Part shown: piece by piece, positions 35,638 through 44,068 of the stretch
Layout: the number at the start of each line of letters is the position of its first letter
Position numbering within the stretch: position 1 is the first letter of the stretch
NCBI RefSeq assembly: GCF_030812475.1
Contig: NZ_JAUSSR010000002.1
Coordinates: 310,001-374,000, forward strand
DNA length: 64,000 bases
Reading direction: 5' to 3'
Source: Pseudomonas lini
GTDB taxonomy: Bacteria > Pseudomonadota > Gammaproteobacteria > Pseudomonadales > Pseudomonadaceae
The notes under the pieces: model-generated
What the model was told of the DNA's origin: nothing
Database searches by the model: none
What the model saw: the letters and a program-made list of their open reading frames with translations, nothing else
Made by a program: the position numbers and the translations under genes

Positions 35638-36615
35638 ATGACCGAACTCCTGTCTGTTTCCAATCGCCCTCAACCGTTGCAGGCGGGGGTGAAGCTTCGC
35701 GGTGCTGAGAAAGTTGCACGTATCCCAGTCAAGATTCTCCCAACCGAAGATATTCCTCGAAAACCGGACTGGATTCGTGTGGAAATTGCAGCGTCACCTG
35801 AGGTAAGTCGTATCAAGGCATTGCTCAGGAAGCACAAGCTTCACAGCGTGTGCGAAGAAGCTTCATGTCCGAACTTGGGGGAGTGCTTCTCCGGTGGCAC
35901 TGCTACCTTCATGATCATGGGTGACATCTGTACTCGACGCTGCCCGTTTTGTGATGTCGGGCATGGTCGGCCAAAGTCTCTGGACGCAGACGAGCCTCGC
36001 AACCTTGCGATGGCGATTTCCGATCTTCGTCTGAAATATGTAGTAATCACATCCGTCGACCGTGATGACCTGAGAGATGGTGGCGCTAGCCATTTTGTGG
36101 AGTGTTTGCGTGAAATACGCAAGATTTCACCAGGTGTCAGGCTGGAAACGTTGGTACCGGATTATCGTGGTCGAATGGACGTTGCTTTGGCCATCACTGA
36201 GCAAGAGCCTCCCGATGTTTTCAACCACAATCTTGAAACTGTCCCACGTCTCTACAAGGCGGTTCGACCAGGATCCGACTTTGAATGGTCGCTGGATTTG
36301 CTAGAGGGTTTCAAAAAGCGTATTCCCCATGTGCCTACTAAATCTGGGTTGATGCTCGGTTTGGGAGAAACCGATGAAGAGGTTATTGAGGTCATGCAGA
36401 GAATGCGTGAGCACGGAGTGGACATGCTGACGCTAGGGCAATACTTGCAGCCATCACGAAATCATCTGCCAGTGCACCGATTCGTCCATCCTGATGTATT
36501 TGCTCGCTTTGCAACACTTGGTGCGGCAATGGGTTTTAGCAACGTGGCATCAGGGCCGCTTGTTCGTTCGTCTTATCACGCAGATAAACAAGCATCACCA
36601 CCTTCTGCGTCTTAA
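35638..36615 (+). CDS. lipA: Lipoyl synthase
   Basis: A 325-residue radical SAM lipoyl synthase. The auxiliary cluster cysteines are Cys72, Cys77 and Cys83 ([12 protein letters not shown]), the radical SAM triad is Cys98, Cys102 and Cys105 (CTRRCPFC), and RSSYHA near the C-terminus carries the conserved Ser ligand. It inserts two sulfurs into the octanoyl group on GcvH and other lipoyl proteins. It begins 13 bases after gcvT. Lying away from lipB and inside a catabolic operon, it is probably an extra copy that secures GcvH lipoylation under induction. Confidence 0.94.
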   Translation: MTELLSVSNRPQPLQAGVKLRGAEKVARIPVKILPTEDIPRKPDWIRVEIAASPEVSRIKALLRKHKLHSVCEEASCPNLGECFSGGTATFMIMGDICTRRCPFCDVGHGRPKSLDADEPRNLAMAISDLRLKYVVITSVDRDDLRDGGASHFVECLREIRKISPGVRLETLVPDYRGRMDVALAITEQEPPDVFNHNLETVPRLYKAVRPGSDFEWSLDLLEGFKKRIPHVPTKSGLMLGLGETDEEVIEVMQRMREHGVDMLTLGQYLQPSRNHLPVHRFVHPDVFARFATLGAAMGFSNVASGPLVRSSYHADKQASPPSAS

Positions 36616-36635
36616 TCGAGCGGCATCTGTTTCCT

Positions 36636-36680
36636 AAGGCCCTGACGGGAGTATTACTGCTTCCAGTCAGGGCCTTTTTT
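36636..36680 (+). terminator. Intrinsic terminator after lipA
   Basis: Perfect 11-bp arms AAGGCCCTGAC and GTCAGGGCCTT around a 19-base loop, ending in a T tract. Confidence 0.9.
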
Positions 36681-36719
36681 CTGAGCAGAGATCTTCGTTT
36701 CTATCGCGCTTTCGTTCTG

Positions 36720-36780
36720 TTGTCGCACACAGGCGAAAATTTCTCAGCGGTGAAATTTCGCATATCGCAACACTGCGACA
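36720..36780. promoter_or_regulatory. Two inverted repeats, candidate enhancer sites for the sigma-54 activator
   Basis: TGTCGC-N6-GCGAAA at 36722-36739 (inner arms TCGC/GCGA) and TATCGC-N6-GCGACA at 36763-36780. Their centres are 42 bp apart, four helical turns, and they lie about 75-130 bp upstream of the sigma-54 promoter at 36853, a typical enhancer position. These are the clearest examples of the TNTCGC-N6-GCGANA motif in the window. Confidence 0.55.
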
Positions 36781-36852
36781 GCGATGGATCTTCCATCTGG
36801 ATGTTGAAAAAAAATCCATATATTACAGCTAGTTAGATTGATTTTTCGCAAC

Positions 36853-36868
36853 TGGCATTCCTTTTGCT
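36853..36868 (+). promoter_or_regulatory. Sigma-54 promoter of the binding-protein gene
   Basis: TGGCAT-TCCTT-TTGCT with correctly spaced GG and GC, 119 bases before the coding start at 36988. The gap 36681-36987 holds no gene other than these regulatory elements. Confidence 0.82.
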
Positions 36869-36987
36869 CTTAACACTATATCCAGTGATGGCACCCAGAG
36901 AGGTTTGCCACGCCGGATGATGCGGTACCGCTTCAAAGTTTCGTCCTGCCTATTTCAAAAACAACGTTCACAGGATAGGAATGCGCC

Positions 36988-38148
36988 ATGTCAGTCGAAA
37001 AAGATCCATGCGGTGAGAACTCTTTAGAAACGTTATTGAATCCGAAAATCAGTAGGCGGCTGTTGATGCTGGGAGCTGCTGCTGCGGCGGCTGGTGCGAC
37101 ACTTGGTAGATGGGTTCCTTCCGCGCAAGCCGCTGTGGGTGGCAATCTCGACATCATGACTTGGGAAGGGTACTCGCTGCAGACGGAAGCGGCTGATTGG
37201 ATCAAGGCGAACGGGATTCGAGTCAACGCGAGCATCATGGGAAACCAAGATGACGTAACTGCCAAGCTGATGGGCGGCGGTGTTCGGCTTGACCTTGCTG
37301 AGTATTCCAACGGCTATAACGAGTTGTACAAAGGACTCAACCAGCTTAAGCCGATTGATGTGTCCAAAATTTCTAACTACAACCCGACTGATACGATCAG
37401 CAAATTCCACGATGGCAGTATGTGGTTTTGGGACGGCAAACGTTTCGGAATCCCATGGACATGGGGAGTCGATACCATTGTTTACAACCCCAAAGGTCTC
37501 TCGGCACCAATTACCAGTTTCAAGGATCTGTTGCGGCCTGAATTCAAAGGTAAGCTGACTTTCCTCGACAACCCGTTGACAGTTTGGCCGCTTGCGGCAC
37601 GCATTACGGGGTTCGACGACAAATTCCCGAATGTCACTAAGGACGAGCTCGATCAGATCTGGCAGCAGATGCAGCCATATCGGGATCAGTGCCGTACTTT
37701 TGCTTCCAGCAACGGTGACGTTGTCTCCCTCTTTGTTGCTGGCGAGATTTCCGCGTGCTTTTGTACTTGGACAGCAGCAACCTTGGAAACCGCCAAGCAG
37801 GGCGTAAAAACTGAGTACGTCTTTCCTAAAGAGGGGGGCGCAGTCTGGGCAGACGCATGGTTCATCCCGTCAACCGCTGAAAACATTGATACGGCTCTAG
37901 CCTTTATCAATCAGGCGCTCGATCCCCGCACCCAAGCGGCGATGAGTAAGTCTGTCAGTTCCGCAGTAGTGAACAGAAAGGCCGTCCAGCATATGGATGA
38001 AGCAACGAAGTCTCTGTTCGACTACGACAATGTCGACAAATTTTTAGAAACCGCACCAATCAAGGGTCAACCGCCCCGACAGTCAGACAAGTACGCCACG
38101 TACGACGACTGGCTGCAGGCGTGGGCTTCTTTTCGAGCAGGTTTCTGA
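36988..38148 (+). CDS. Tat-exported Pot-type ABC substrate-binding protein
   Basis: A 386-residue extracellular solute-binding protein of the PotD/PotF family. The N-terminus has a twin-arginine signal: SRRLLMLG at residues 22-29, then an Ala-rich stretch and a likely cleavage site after SAQA (49). Mature-part segments such as LDIMTWEGYSLQTEAADW, RFGIPWTWGVDTIVYNP and WADAWFIPSTAENIDTALAFINQAL are typical. Pot-type binding proteins normally use Sec, so Tat export suggests folding before export. It should work with the PotABC-like subunits at 18798-21569, about 15 kb away and otherwise lacking a binding protein. It has its own sigma-54 promoter and is followed by tatA. Confidence 0.9.
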   Translation: MSVEKDPCGENSLETLLNPKISRRLLMLGAAAAAAGATLGRWVPSAQAAVGGNLDIMTWEGYSLQTEAADWIKANGIRVNASIMGNQDDVTAKLMGGGVRLDLAEYSNGYNELYKGLNQLKPIDVSKISNYNPTDTISKFHDGSMWFWDGKRFGIPWTWGVDTIVYNPKGLSAPITSFKDLLRPEFKGKLTFLDNPLTVWPLAARITGFDDKFPNVTKDELDQIWQQMQPYRDQCRTFASSNGDVVSLFVAGEISACFCTWTAATLETAKQGVKTEYVFPKEGGAVWADAWFIPSTAENIDTALAFINQALDPRTQAAMSKSVSSAVVNRKAVQHMDEATKSLFDYDNVDKFLETAPIKGQPPRQSDKYATYDDWLQAWASFRAGF

Positions 38149-38271
38149 CGATGTAGGAGGCCAGGTCGGAAAGTCTGACGCCTCCTCCTTACCCTTTTGC
38201 ATGGACGCATCGAGCGTATGCCTCGGCCGGGTGTGCGCTTCGTTTTCTGGCCGACAACATAGGTGAATCTT

Positions 38272-38496
38272 ATGGGCATTTTTGATTGGAAGCATTGGGT
38301 TGTAATCCTGCTCGTAGTGATTCTGATTTTTGGAACCAAAAAGCTGAAAAATTTGGGAGCTGACGTTGGTTCCTCAATCAAAGGGTTCCGAAAAGCGATT
38401 CAGGATGAATCTCTTGATCCACCACCGTCATCAACAGCCGAGCCGAGTCAGCTCAGTCTTGCAGATTGGCCCTATCAAAAGCGCTCTGAAGAGTGA
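38272..38496 (+). CDS. tatA: Sec-independent translocase TatA-like protein
   Basis: A 74-residue TatA/TatE-type protein. [24 protein letters not shown] covers the short N-terminal membrane helix and the FG hinge, followed by an amphipathic helix with [18 protein letters not shown]. It forms the pore element of the twin-arginine system. ATG 38272 is preferred over GTG 38263. It lies 123 bases after the gene for a Tat-exported binding protein and there is no tatB or tatC here. A dedicated TatA paired with one Tat substrate is the likely reason for its position. Confidence 0.88.
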   Translation: MGIFDWKHWVVILLVVILIFGTKKLKNLGADVGSSIKGFRKAIQDESLDPPPSSTAEPSQLSLADWPYQKRSEE

Positions 38497-38732
38497 ATGC
38501 ACAGTGCGCTGAGCATTGCTGAACCTGAGGTGCCGCCATCAGTCGGGGCCTCAGGAATGGTGATGATAGGAAAACAAAATTGCCTGATACTGCTTTTACA
38601 GAGGTCAGTCAGGTCGGACAGTAGCCTAAGCTTACATGTGGAGCGCTACTGCGTTGGAAACGTTCGCCGAACCAGGCTTTGGCGGTTGAAAGACAATTAT
38701 AAGTAAGTTTTTTAAGCTTCGAGGAGTACGCA

Positions 38733-40328
38733 GTGCCGAACGTGTCTGATCGCTCTGACTCTGAGTTTTTAGAGTCTCTAGGGTATGAACAAAAATTCGA
38801 ACGTAGCATGTCTCTTTGGTCAAACCTTGCCCTTGGTTTCTTGTATCTTTCTCCTCTCGTCAGTGTGGTGGCAATGCTTGCACAGGGCCTTGCGACCGCA
38901 GGCCCACCTTCTATTTTCTGGATTTTTATCGTTGGTGGTGGTCAGCTGCTTGTCGCACTGGTCTTTGGTGAGATCGTTGCTCAGTACCCTATCGCTGGCG
39001 GGCTATACCAATGGGCAAGGCGATTGTGGAACGGACAATACGCATGGCTGCTGTCCTGGATTTATTTGGCCTGTGTGATTGTCGCTATTGCGACGACAGC
39101 GATGTTTGGCGCTAGCTTTGTCGCTAACCTGTTTGTTGGGACACGAGAAATGCCTGTGGTACCCACCACCGCAGGTATGACGGCCACTATTGCTGCCGTT
39201 ATGCTTTTCGTTGGCGTGTTGCTCAATTTAACTGGTACCAAAACGCTGGCACGCATTGCGGGCGCTGGGTTAGCCGCAGAGCTGGTGGGTGTGATCGGCG
39301 TAGGCATTTACCTGCTAATTTTCGAGCGCAAACACTCGTTCAGTGTATTTTTCGATGCCATGGGCACGGCGCATGACGGGAATTATACGACCGCCTTTGT
39401 CGGTGCTGCATTGGTGGGTATCTTGATGGTCTATGGATTTGAGGCTTGCGGCGAGGTAGCTGAGGAGGTTCCTAACCCCGGCAAGCAAGTACCTAGAGCC
39501 ATGATTCTTACGGTTGTCGTTGGCTGCAGCTCTGCGCTGCTGTCATTCGCTGGCTACGTGCTAGCGGCACCGAACCTTGCTGAGATAGTGGCTGGTAACG
39601 TCGTGGATCCAGTCCCAGATATCCTCAATGCGACAATCGGATTTTGGGGTACGAAAGCGTTCTTGTTCATTGCCCTTACATCTTTCCTCGCATGTGTGAT
39701 GGGACAGCAGGCGTCAGCGAGCCGTCTAATTTACTCTTTCGCACGTGACAATATGTTCCCTGGTGCTGCAATTTTTGGGAAGTTGACGAAAGTCCGTCAC
39801 ACCCCGCTATGGGCAATCATTGGTGTAAACGTACTTTCAGGGCTCTTACTGTTGTTCGTATATTTCTTCCCAGGGGCGCTATTCCGCATCGCGGGCATGC
39901 AAATGTTGGCAGGGTACATTGCCTTTCAGATGGTGGTATTTGCAGCCTTAAGAGCAAGATTCATGGGGTGGAAACCAGCAGGATCGTTTTCATTAGGGCG
40001 CTGGGGCTGGGTAGTAAATATAGCCGCGTTGGGATACGGGATCTTTGCTTGCGTTGTACTTGCAACACCGTCGAGTGATCTCAGTCTGTCTCTTCTGGAT
40101 CGATGGATCGCGGTTGTTGGGGTATCGATCGTCATACTTACAGGCTGGTTGTACTTAGTTATTGCTAAGCCGCATCTTCGTTCGAATGCACCTGAAGGAG
40201 ATGCAGTATCCTTCGCTAATGCCATGCGTGCACATTCTGCAAGGTCTGCAAGTAATTTGGAAAATCGTGAAAAAGTCCTCCGCTCTTCTGCCGCAAACCA
40301 ACATCGTCATCTTGCTACGAAAAGTTGA
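38733..40328 (+). CDS. APC-family amino acid/amine permease
   Basis: A 531-residue polytopic permease with 12 predicted helices. Family segments are GYEQKFERSMSLWSNLALGF at the N-terminus, GGGQLLVALVFGEIVAQYPIAGGLYQWARRLW near residues 63-96 and FEACGEVAEEVPNPGKQVPRAM near 232. This fits the GABA/ethanolamine/choline-like APC subgroup. The start is GTG 38733, seven bases after GAGGAG. It follows tatA by 236 bases without an obvious sigma-54 element, so control may differ. It could import an amine or export an amino acid product such as glycine. Confidence 0.88.
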   Translation: MPNVSDRSDSEFLESLGYEQKFERSMSLWSNLALGFLYLSPLVSVVAMLAQGLATAGPPSIFWIFIVGGGQLLVALVFGEIVAQYPIAGGLYQWARRLWNGQYAWLLSWIYLACVIVAIATTAMFGASFVANLFVGTREMPVVPTTAGMTATIAAVMLFVGVLLNLTGTKTLARIAGAGLAAELVGVIGVGIYLLIFERKHSFSVFFDAMGTAHDGNYTTAFVGAALVGILMVYGFEACGEVAEEVPNPGKQVPRAMILTVVVGCSSALLSFAGYVLAAPNLAEIVAGNVVDPVPDILNATIGFWGTKAFLFIALTSFLACVMGQQASASRLIYSFARDNMFPGAAIFGKLTKVRHTPLWAIIGVNVLSGLLLLFVYFFPGALFRIAGMQMLAGYIAFQMVVFAALRARFMGWKPAGSFSLGRWGWVVNIAALGYGIFACVVLATPSSDLSLSLLDRWIAVVGVSIVILTGWLYLVIAKPHLRSNAPEGDAVSFANAMRAHSARSASNLENREKVLRSSAANQHRHLATKS

Positions 40329-40373
40329 TCTGAACCATTTCTTCTAACAGATGGGATGAGTTTCAATAAGTTG

Positions 40374-40410
40374 GCTGGCTTATACAGACGTATAAGCCAG
40401 CGCTTTTTTT
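40374..40410 (+). terminator. Intrinsic terminator after the APC permease
   Basis: Perfect 12-bp arms GCTGGCTTATAC (40374-40385) and GTATAAGCCAGC (40390-40401), then GC and a T tract. It marks the right end of the large catabolic cluster; base composition shifts to GC-rich shortly afterwards. Confidence 0.92.
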
Positions 40411-40523
40411 ACCCAGCAATAAGCCATTTTGACGAATTGCTCGACCAGGTGCCAAAAGGGACGTCAGTCTGACCCGCCAAAGACGCCCGCTTCACAGCGG
40501 GGCGTCTCCCCTGTTAATCCCTG

Positions 40524-41387
40524 TCAGCTTGGCGGAGTGCGTGCCATGACGATCCACGCCGCGCCTTCGATCATCAGCGACCGCTCGCCGGGGAGACCTT
40601 CGAAGGCGGCACGAACCGCGGCCGAGGCGCGGGCGCGGATGTCGTCAGACTGATCAGCGAGCACTAGCGACAGCGGGCCGCCCTCGAACGCTATTTTTAC
40701 CGCGTCGTCGATCGCCGCGTCCCGCGTCCTGCCCTCGCCGAACGGGATGGAAGCATCGAAGGGCGTGATAGTGACATCGGTGAAGCCGGCTACTGTCAGG
40801 ATGCGTTCCACGCGCCCCCGGTCGCCGAAAGAGAATGGGCCAGGCGCTTCGGGAGCGGGCGGGGTGATCGGCGGGACGATGCCCTTGATCGCGCCCATCG
40901 GCAAGCGCACCCAATCGTTCTCGGCCATGCCGCGCCAGCAGACGAAAGCGAGCCGCGCCCCCGGCTTGAGAGCACGACGCATATGGGCGAACGCCCCTGT
41001 CGGATCGTCGAAGAACATCACTCCGAAACGCGAAAACAGGATGTCGAACGCGCCCTCGGGCAGCTCGGCGCAGCTGGCATCGGCTACCCGGAACTGGGCC
41101 GGCGTATCCTGTGGCGCAAGCGCGCACGCTCGTCCGATCAACGGTTCGGAAATGTCCACGCCCAGCACATGGCCACCCGCGCCGACGCGAGCAGCTAGAG
41201 CCAGACTCGACGCCCCCGCGCCGCAGCCGACGTCCAGCACGCGTTCGCCCCGCTTGGGTGCGGCGGCTTCTATCGCGGCCTGACCGAATACCGCAAACAT
41301 GGCGTCGAGCCGGGCCTGGTTGGCGACCCAGTACTCTCCGCTTTGGCCATTCCAGTCGGCCACCTGATAGGTATTTTGATCTGTCAT
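40524..41387 (-). CDS. Class I SAM-dependent methyltransferase
   Basis: A 287-residue methyltransferase. Motif I is VLDVGCGAGASSLALAARVG, followed by VLGVDIS and DILFSRFGVMFFDDP, as in the UbiE/MerA-like type 11 group. It transfers methyl from SAM to an unknown small molecule. ATG 41387 has GAGGAG upstream. Codon use is strongly GC-biased (frequent GCG, GGC, GCC), unlike the preceding cluster, and the protein style recalls sphingomonads or rhizobia. With the neighbouring DUF736 remnant this points to horizontal transfer. A GC-rich hairpin at about 40482-40507 follows its stop. Confidence 0.85.
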   Translation of the reverse strand: MTDQNTYQVADWNGQSGEYWVANQARLDAMFAVFGQAAIEAAAPKRGERVLDVGCGAGASSLALAARVGAGGHVLGVDISEPLIGRACALAPQDTPAQFRVADASCAELPEGAFDILFSRFGVMFFDDPTGAFAHMRRALKPGARLAFVCWRGMAENDWVRLPMGAIKGIVPPITPPAPEAPGPFSFGDRGRVERILTVAGFTDVTITPFDASIPFGEGRTRDAAIDDAVKIAFEGGPLSLVLADQSDDIRARASAAVRAAFEGLPGERSLMIEGAAWIVMARTPPS

Positions 41388-41480
41388 GACTTCTCCTCGT
41401 TTTTCATTCGTTCCTAACTAGCTACCCTTTGAACTAGGCAAGGGGAGGCTGAACCGATGCCAAGGCGCGTATTGTCTCGA

Positions 41481-41696
41481 CCAAACCCGCTTGATAAGGC
41501 ACCAGATCTGCGTGTGGTCGTCTCAGGCGTCGAGATCGGTACCGCCTAGAGCCGGAGCTCGAAGTACGACCGCTCCTACCATTCCGTCAAACTCGACGCT
41601 TCGTCCATCACCGCGCCGATCTACGCCAACCTCTTCGAAATATACGACGCAACCGGAGAAGGGAACCTGTGCTTTCAAACCAGCATCGATTGCTGA
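41481..41696 (+). pseudogene. DUF736-family remnant (mobile element gene)
   Basis: One frame reads NPLDKAPDLRVVVSGVEIGTA, a TAG stop, then SRSSKYDRSYHSVKLD, SSITAPIYANLFE and a TGA stop. This matches the C-terminal two thirds of DUF736, a small protein common on alphaproteobacterial conjugative plasmids and integrative conjugative elements (family pattern: DFRV...G.VEIGAAW...S.....YLSVKLDDPSF.APIYANL). The TAG replaces the usual Trp and the N-terminus is missing. It overlaps the 3' end of the FAD oxidoreductase on the other strand by 22 bases. It indicates mobile DNA as the source of this patch. Confidence 0.65.
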
Positions 41697-42568
41697 GCGA
41701 AGATACCCGCCATGGCGCCCTGCGATGATGCCAGGGTGACTGAGGGCAAGAATGGCGTGGTGAGGTCGCCGGCGGCATAGATGCCTGGCATGCTCGTTTG
41801 GCGGCGCTCGTCGACCTTGAGGACGATGCCGAGCGGCGTATCCACGGTGGAGAGGCCCAGTGATTCATGCAGGCTTGCGGACGGCTTGTTGCGCGGATGG
41901 GCGAACAGGATGTCGACCGCAACATTGGGGCCGGTATCGAGATTGATGGTGGTGATATGACCCTTGTGATGTCCGATTTCGACGATCCGGCCCTCAACGA
42001 CAGGTATGTTGCGGCGTGCCAGATCGGCCCGGATATCGGGCGGAATGTTGTGACCATCGGCGAAGAGCGTCAACGTGTCAGTCCAATCGTGAAACAGCCT
42101 GACAGACTGGTGCGACTGCGGGCCAGACCATACGAGGCCCCAATGCTGGCCGGCGACTTCAAAGCCGTCGCAATAGGGGCAGGGCACGATGGACGTGCCC
42201 CAGCTATCGGCAAAGCCCGGAACATCAAGCATCTTGTCGACGACGCCATAGCTCAGGATCAGGCGGCGCGCGCCAAGGCTTTGGCCATCGCCAGTGAGGA
42301 CAGAGAAATCGTCGATGGAGCCTGAGACGCTTTCAGCCCGGGCGCTGACCAACCTGATCGTGGGATAACGGGTCAGTTGCTGCCGCGCCTCGGCCAGGAT
42401 GTCCAGCGGTGGCTTGTGATCGTGGCCGAGCAGGCCATGGGAGTGGGCAGCGAAGCGATTACGCGGCAGGCCGGTATCGAGAACGGTGACCTTTCGGCGG
42501 GCACGGCCGAGCTGCAGGGCGGCGGCGAGGCCGGCAAAGCTGCCTCCGATAATGATGACGTCATTCAT
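41675..42568 (-). CDS. Thioredoxin-reductase-like NAD(P)/FAD oxidoreductase
   Basis: A 297-residue class II pyridine nucleotide-disulfide oxidoreductase fold protein. FAD motif DVIIIGGSFAGLAAALQLGRA is at the N-terminus, CPYCDG near residue 133 is the redox CxxC, and GIYAAGDLTTP near the C-terminus binds FAD. Such short proteins are often annotated thioredoxin reductase-like, acting with an unknown partner. ATG 42568 overlaps the stop of a 71-codon frame (ATGA). GC-rich codon use matches the methyltransferase and TetR genes. It is divergent from the TetR-type regulator, which probably represses it. Confidence 0.87.
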   Translation of the reverse strand: MNDVIIIGGSFAGLAAALQLGRARRKVTVLDTGLPRNRFAAHSHGLLGHDHKPPLDILAEARQQLTRYPTIRLVSARAESVSGSIDDFSVLTGDGQSLGARRLILSYGVVDKMLDVPGFADSWGTSIVPCPYCDGFEVAGQHWGLVWSGPQSHQSVRLFHDWTDTLTLFADGHNIPPDIRADLARRNIPVVEGRIVEIGHHKGHITTINLDTGPNVAVDILFAHPRNKPSASLHESLGLSTVDTPLGIVLKVDERRQTSMPGIYAAGDLTTPFLPSVTLASSQGAMAGIFAQQSMLV

Positions 42569-42780
42569 GATGATGGGCTCAGTGCTGTGGATAAAGGGTG
42601 GAGTTGGGCCATGTGCGCAATATCGTCCAGCGATACGCGCCCGATACATGCAGCGTGCAAGGCTTCGGCATTGGCGAGAAAATCGCCCATCACCGTGTTG
42701 AACGGTCTGACAATGCCGCACTCGATATCGCCGGGCGGCCCGGAGAACATGATGTGGAGAACAAGTTGAAACTTATGCAT
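42565..42780 (-). CDS. Small hypothetical protein coupled to the oxidoreductase
   Basis: A 71-residue frame (MHKFQLVLHIMFSGPPGDIE at the start, VMGDFLANAEALHAACIGRV in the middle) whose stop overlaps the oxidoreductase start as ATGA. I do not recognise the family. Support comes from the stop-start overlap and its place between the TetR operator region and the oxidoreductase. The ribosome binding site is weak and there is no signal peptide or clear membrane helix. It could be a small partner protein or a chance frame. Confidence 0.45.
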   Translation of the reverse strand: MHKFQLVLHIMFSGPPGDIECGIVRPFNTVMGDFLANAEALHAACIGRVSLDDIAHMAQLHPLSTALSPSS

Positions 42781-42792
42781 TGGCTTGCACAC

Positions 42793-42836
42793 ATTAGATA
42801 CTTTGAAGTACCCTAATTCACGTATTAGAATACTGT
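42793..42836. promoter_or_regulatory. Palindromic operator candidates for the TetR-type regulator
   Basis: An imperfect palindrome built on TACTT-TG-AAGTA with TAG/CTA flanks lies at about 42794-42814, and a related half (GTCAAGTACTGG) follows near 42834. They sit between the divergent oxidoreductase and TetR genes, where a TetR autoregulator would bind. Confidence 0.45.
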
Positions 42837-42853
42837 CAAGTACTGGAATTTTT

Positions 42854-43501
42854 ATGACTGAAAACAGCCAGGCCCGGCGCGGCCGGCCTGCCAACGAGGC
42901 GCTGGGCCAAACGATAGTCGACGCCGCATGCGATCTTTTTCTGGAGTTGGGTTTTCAAGCGACGACAATGGACAAGGTCGCCCGGCGGGCGAAGATATCC
43001 AAGTTGAGCATCTATAGGCACTTCGAGAATAAAGAGGCGCTGTTCAGCGCAGCCATTGCGGCCCGCTGCCATCAATTTGCGCCACAGGCCCTTTTTGAAG
43101 GCGTCGAGGGTTCGGCAGAAGATCAGCTAATGGCGGTAGGATCTTCCCTTCTTCGCACGCTGTTGAGTCCGGACGTCCGCGCTGTCGAAGCTATGATCAT
43201 GGCCGACAAGACGAATCAAAAGTCGTTAAGCAAGCTCCAGTTCGAAGCCGGCCCGGCCCATGTCCTCGCCCGAATCGAGGCCCTGTTGAGTCAGCTCCAC
43301 GCTAAGGCGGTTCTGAACGTGCCCGATCCTCTACTGTCCGCCCGTGTGTTTTCCGCGCTTTTCAAAGGATCCGATCTCCTAACTATCGCACGCTTCGATG
43401 AGACCAGAGCAGAGGACGACAACGAAATCGAATCCTATTGTCGGTCAGCCGTCGACATGTTCATTGCTGCGCACGGTGGCAACGGCCATGCCCGCGGATA
43501 A
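42854..43501 (+). CDS. TetR/AcrR-family transcriptional regulator
   Basis: A 215-residue repressor. The N-terminal helix-turn-helix is ATTMDKVARRAKISKLSIYRHFENKEALF (near residues 36-64), followed by an all-helical ligand domain of the AefR-like C-terminal type. ATG 42854 gives the normal family N-terminus. It is divergent from the oxidoreductase. The mvaT 3' fragment B begins ten bases after its stop, which places a recombination joint right at the end of this gene. Confidence 0.88.
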   Translation: MTENSQARRGRPANEALGQTIVDAACDLFLELGFQATTMDKVARRAKISKLSIYRHFENKEALFSAAIAARCHQFAPQALFEGVEGSAEDQLMAVGSSLLRTLLSPDVRAVEAMIMADKTNQKSLSKLQFEAGPAHVLARIEALLSQLHAKAVLNVPDPLLSARVFSALFKGSDLLTIARFDETRAEDDNEIESYCRSAVDMFIAAHGGNGHARG

Positions 43502-43510
43502 GCATTTATT

Positions 43511-43650
43511 TGCGAAGTCGTCGAAACCAAAGGTGGCAATCACAAAACGCTGAAGGAATGGAAAGCAGAGCACGGCTCCGCGACTGTCGAGTCTTGGCTG
43601 ACCAAGGGAGTTTGGTTTGAGTACAAAAGGGCCCGCAGGGGACTTTTGTG
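43511..43650 (+). pseudogene. mvaT-like 3' fragment, copy B, with downstream hairpin
   Basis: The frame reads EVVETKGGNHKTLKEWKAEH then GSATVESWLTK, the end of an MvaT-family DNA-binding domain. The codon after LTK is GGA rather than the TGA of copies A, C and D, so the stop is lost. The following TTTGGTTTGAGTACAAAAGGGCCC matches copies A and C, with a decayed hairpin. Only about 35 codons remain; the joint to foreign DNA lies between 43502 and 43511. Confidence 0.8.
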
Positions 43651-43783
43651 TAGCAGATTTAGGGACATTGGATCTGGCGTTAGCATAGGGGGCAGTCACA
43701 TGCAGCACTCATGCGTGCTGCACCGCACCCCCGCGCGAGAATTCATGCCAACGCCAGTCACCTTTCTAGTCCTATGGCGGCGT

Positions 43784-44068
43784 TCAAAGAAACTCCTTTC
43801 GGATGTCGATACTAGACCGGTTGCCAATATTGCGGTAGTTCTCCGAGAGCCACATCTCGGCCTCGTGTCGTCCGTTGTCGCGCAGTCCGCAAAGGAAGCC
43901 CCAGTCCGCGTTGTACTTGCTGGAAACGCTGAGCGCACACATTGCCTCGTCTGACTTAATGGAGTGGATCAGCATCTCCTTCATCTCGTTGCGATCGACC
44001 TTGTCTTGTTGGATGAGGTCGGTGACAAAAGCGATCGTGCGCAGCTCACGCATTAGCGACGAATTGAG
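43784..44068 (-). pseudogene. C-terminal fragment of a patatin-like (DUF3734) protein
   Basis: An 89-residue frame (MRELRTIAFVTDLIQQDKVD..., then SSKYNADWGFLCGLRDNGRHEAEMWL) resembling the C-terminal tail of DUF3734 patatin-like phospholipases, which are normally about 350-400 residues. The N-terminal lipase domain is missing: a stop precedes the frame at about 44069, where it abuts another truncated gene facing away. Probably not functional. Confidence 0.55.

Noticed and set aside
38497..38706. Seventy-codon frame after tatA
   Set aside because: No ribosome site, no recognisable family and poor composition; treated as leader DNA of the APC permease.
40482..40507. GC-rich hairpin after the methyltransferase
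   Set aside because: It could be a terminator but has no T run and a bulged stem, so it is mentioned only under the methyltransferase.
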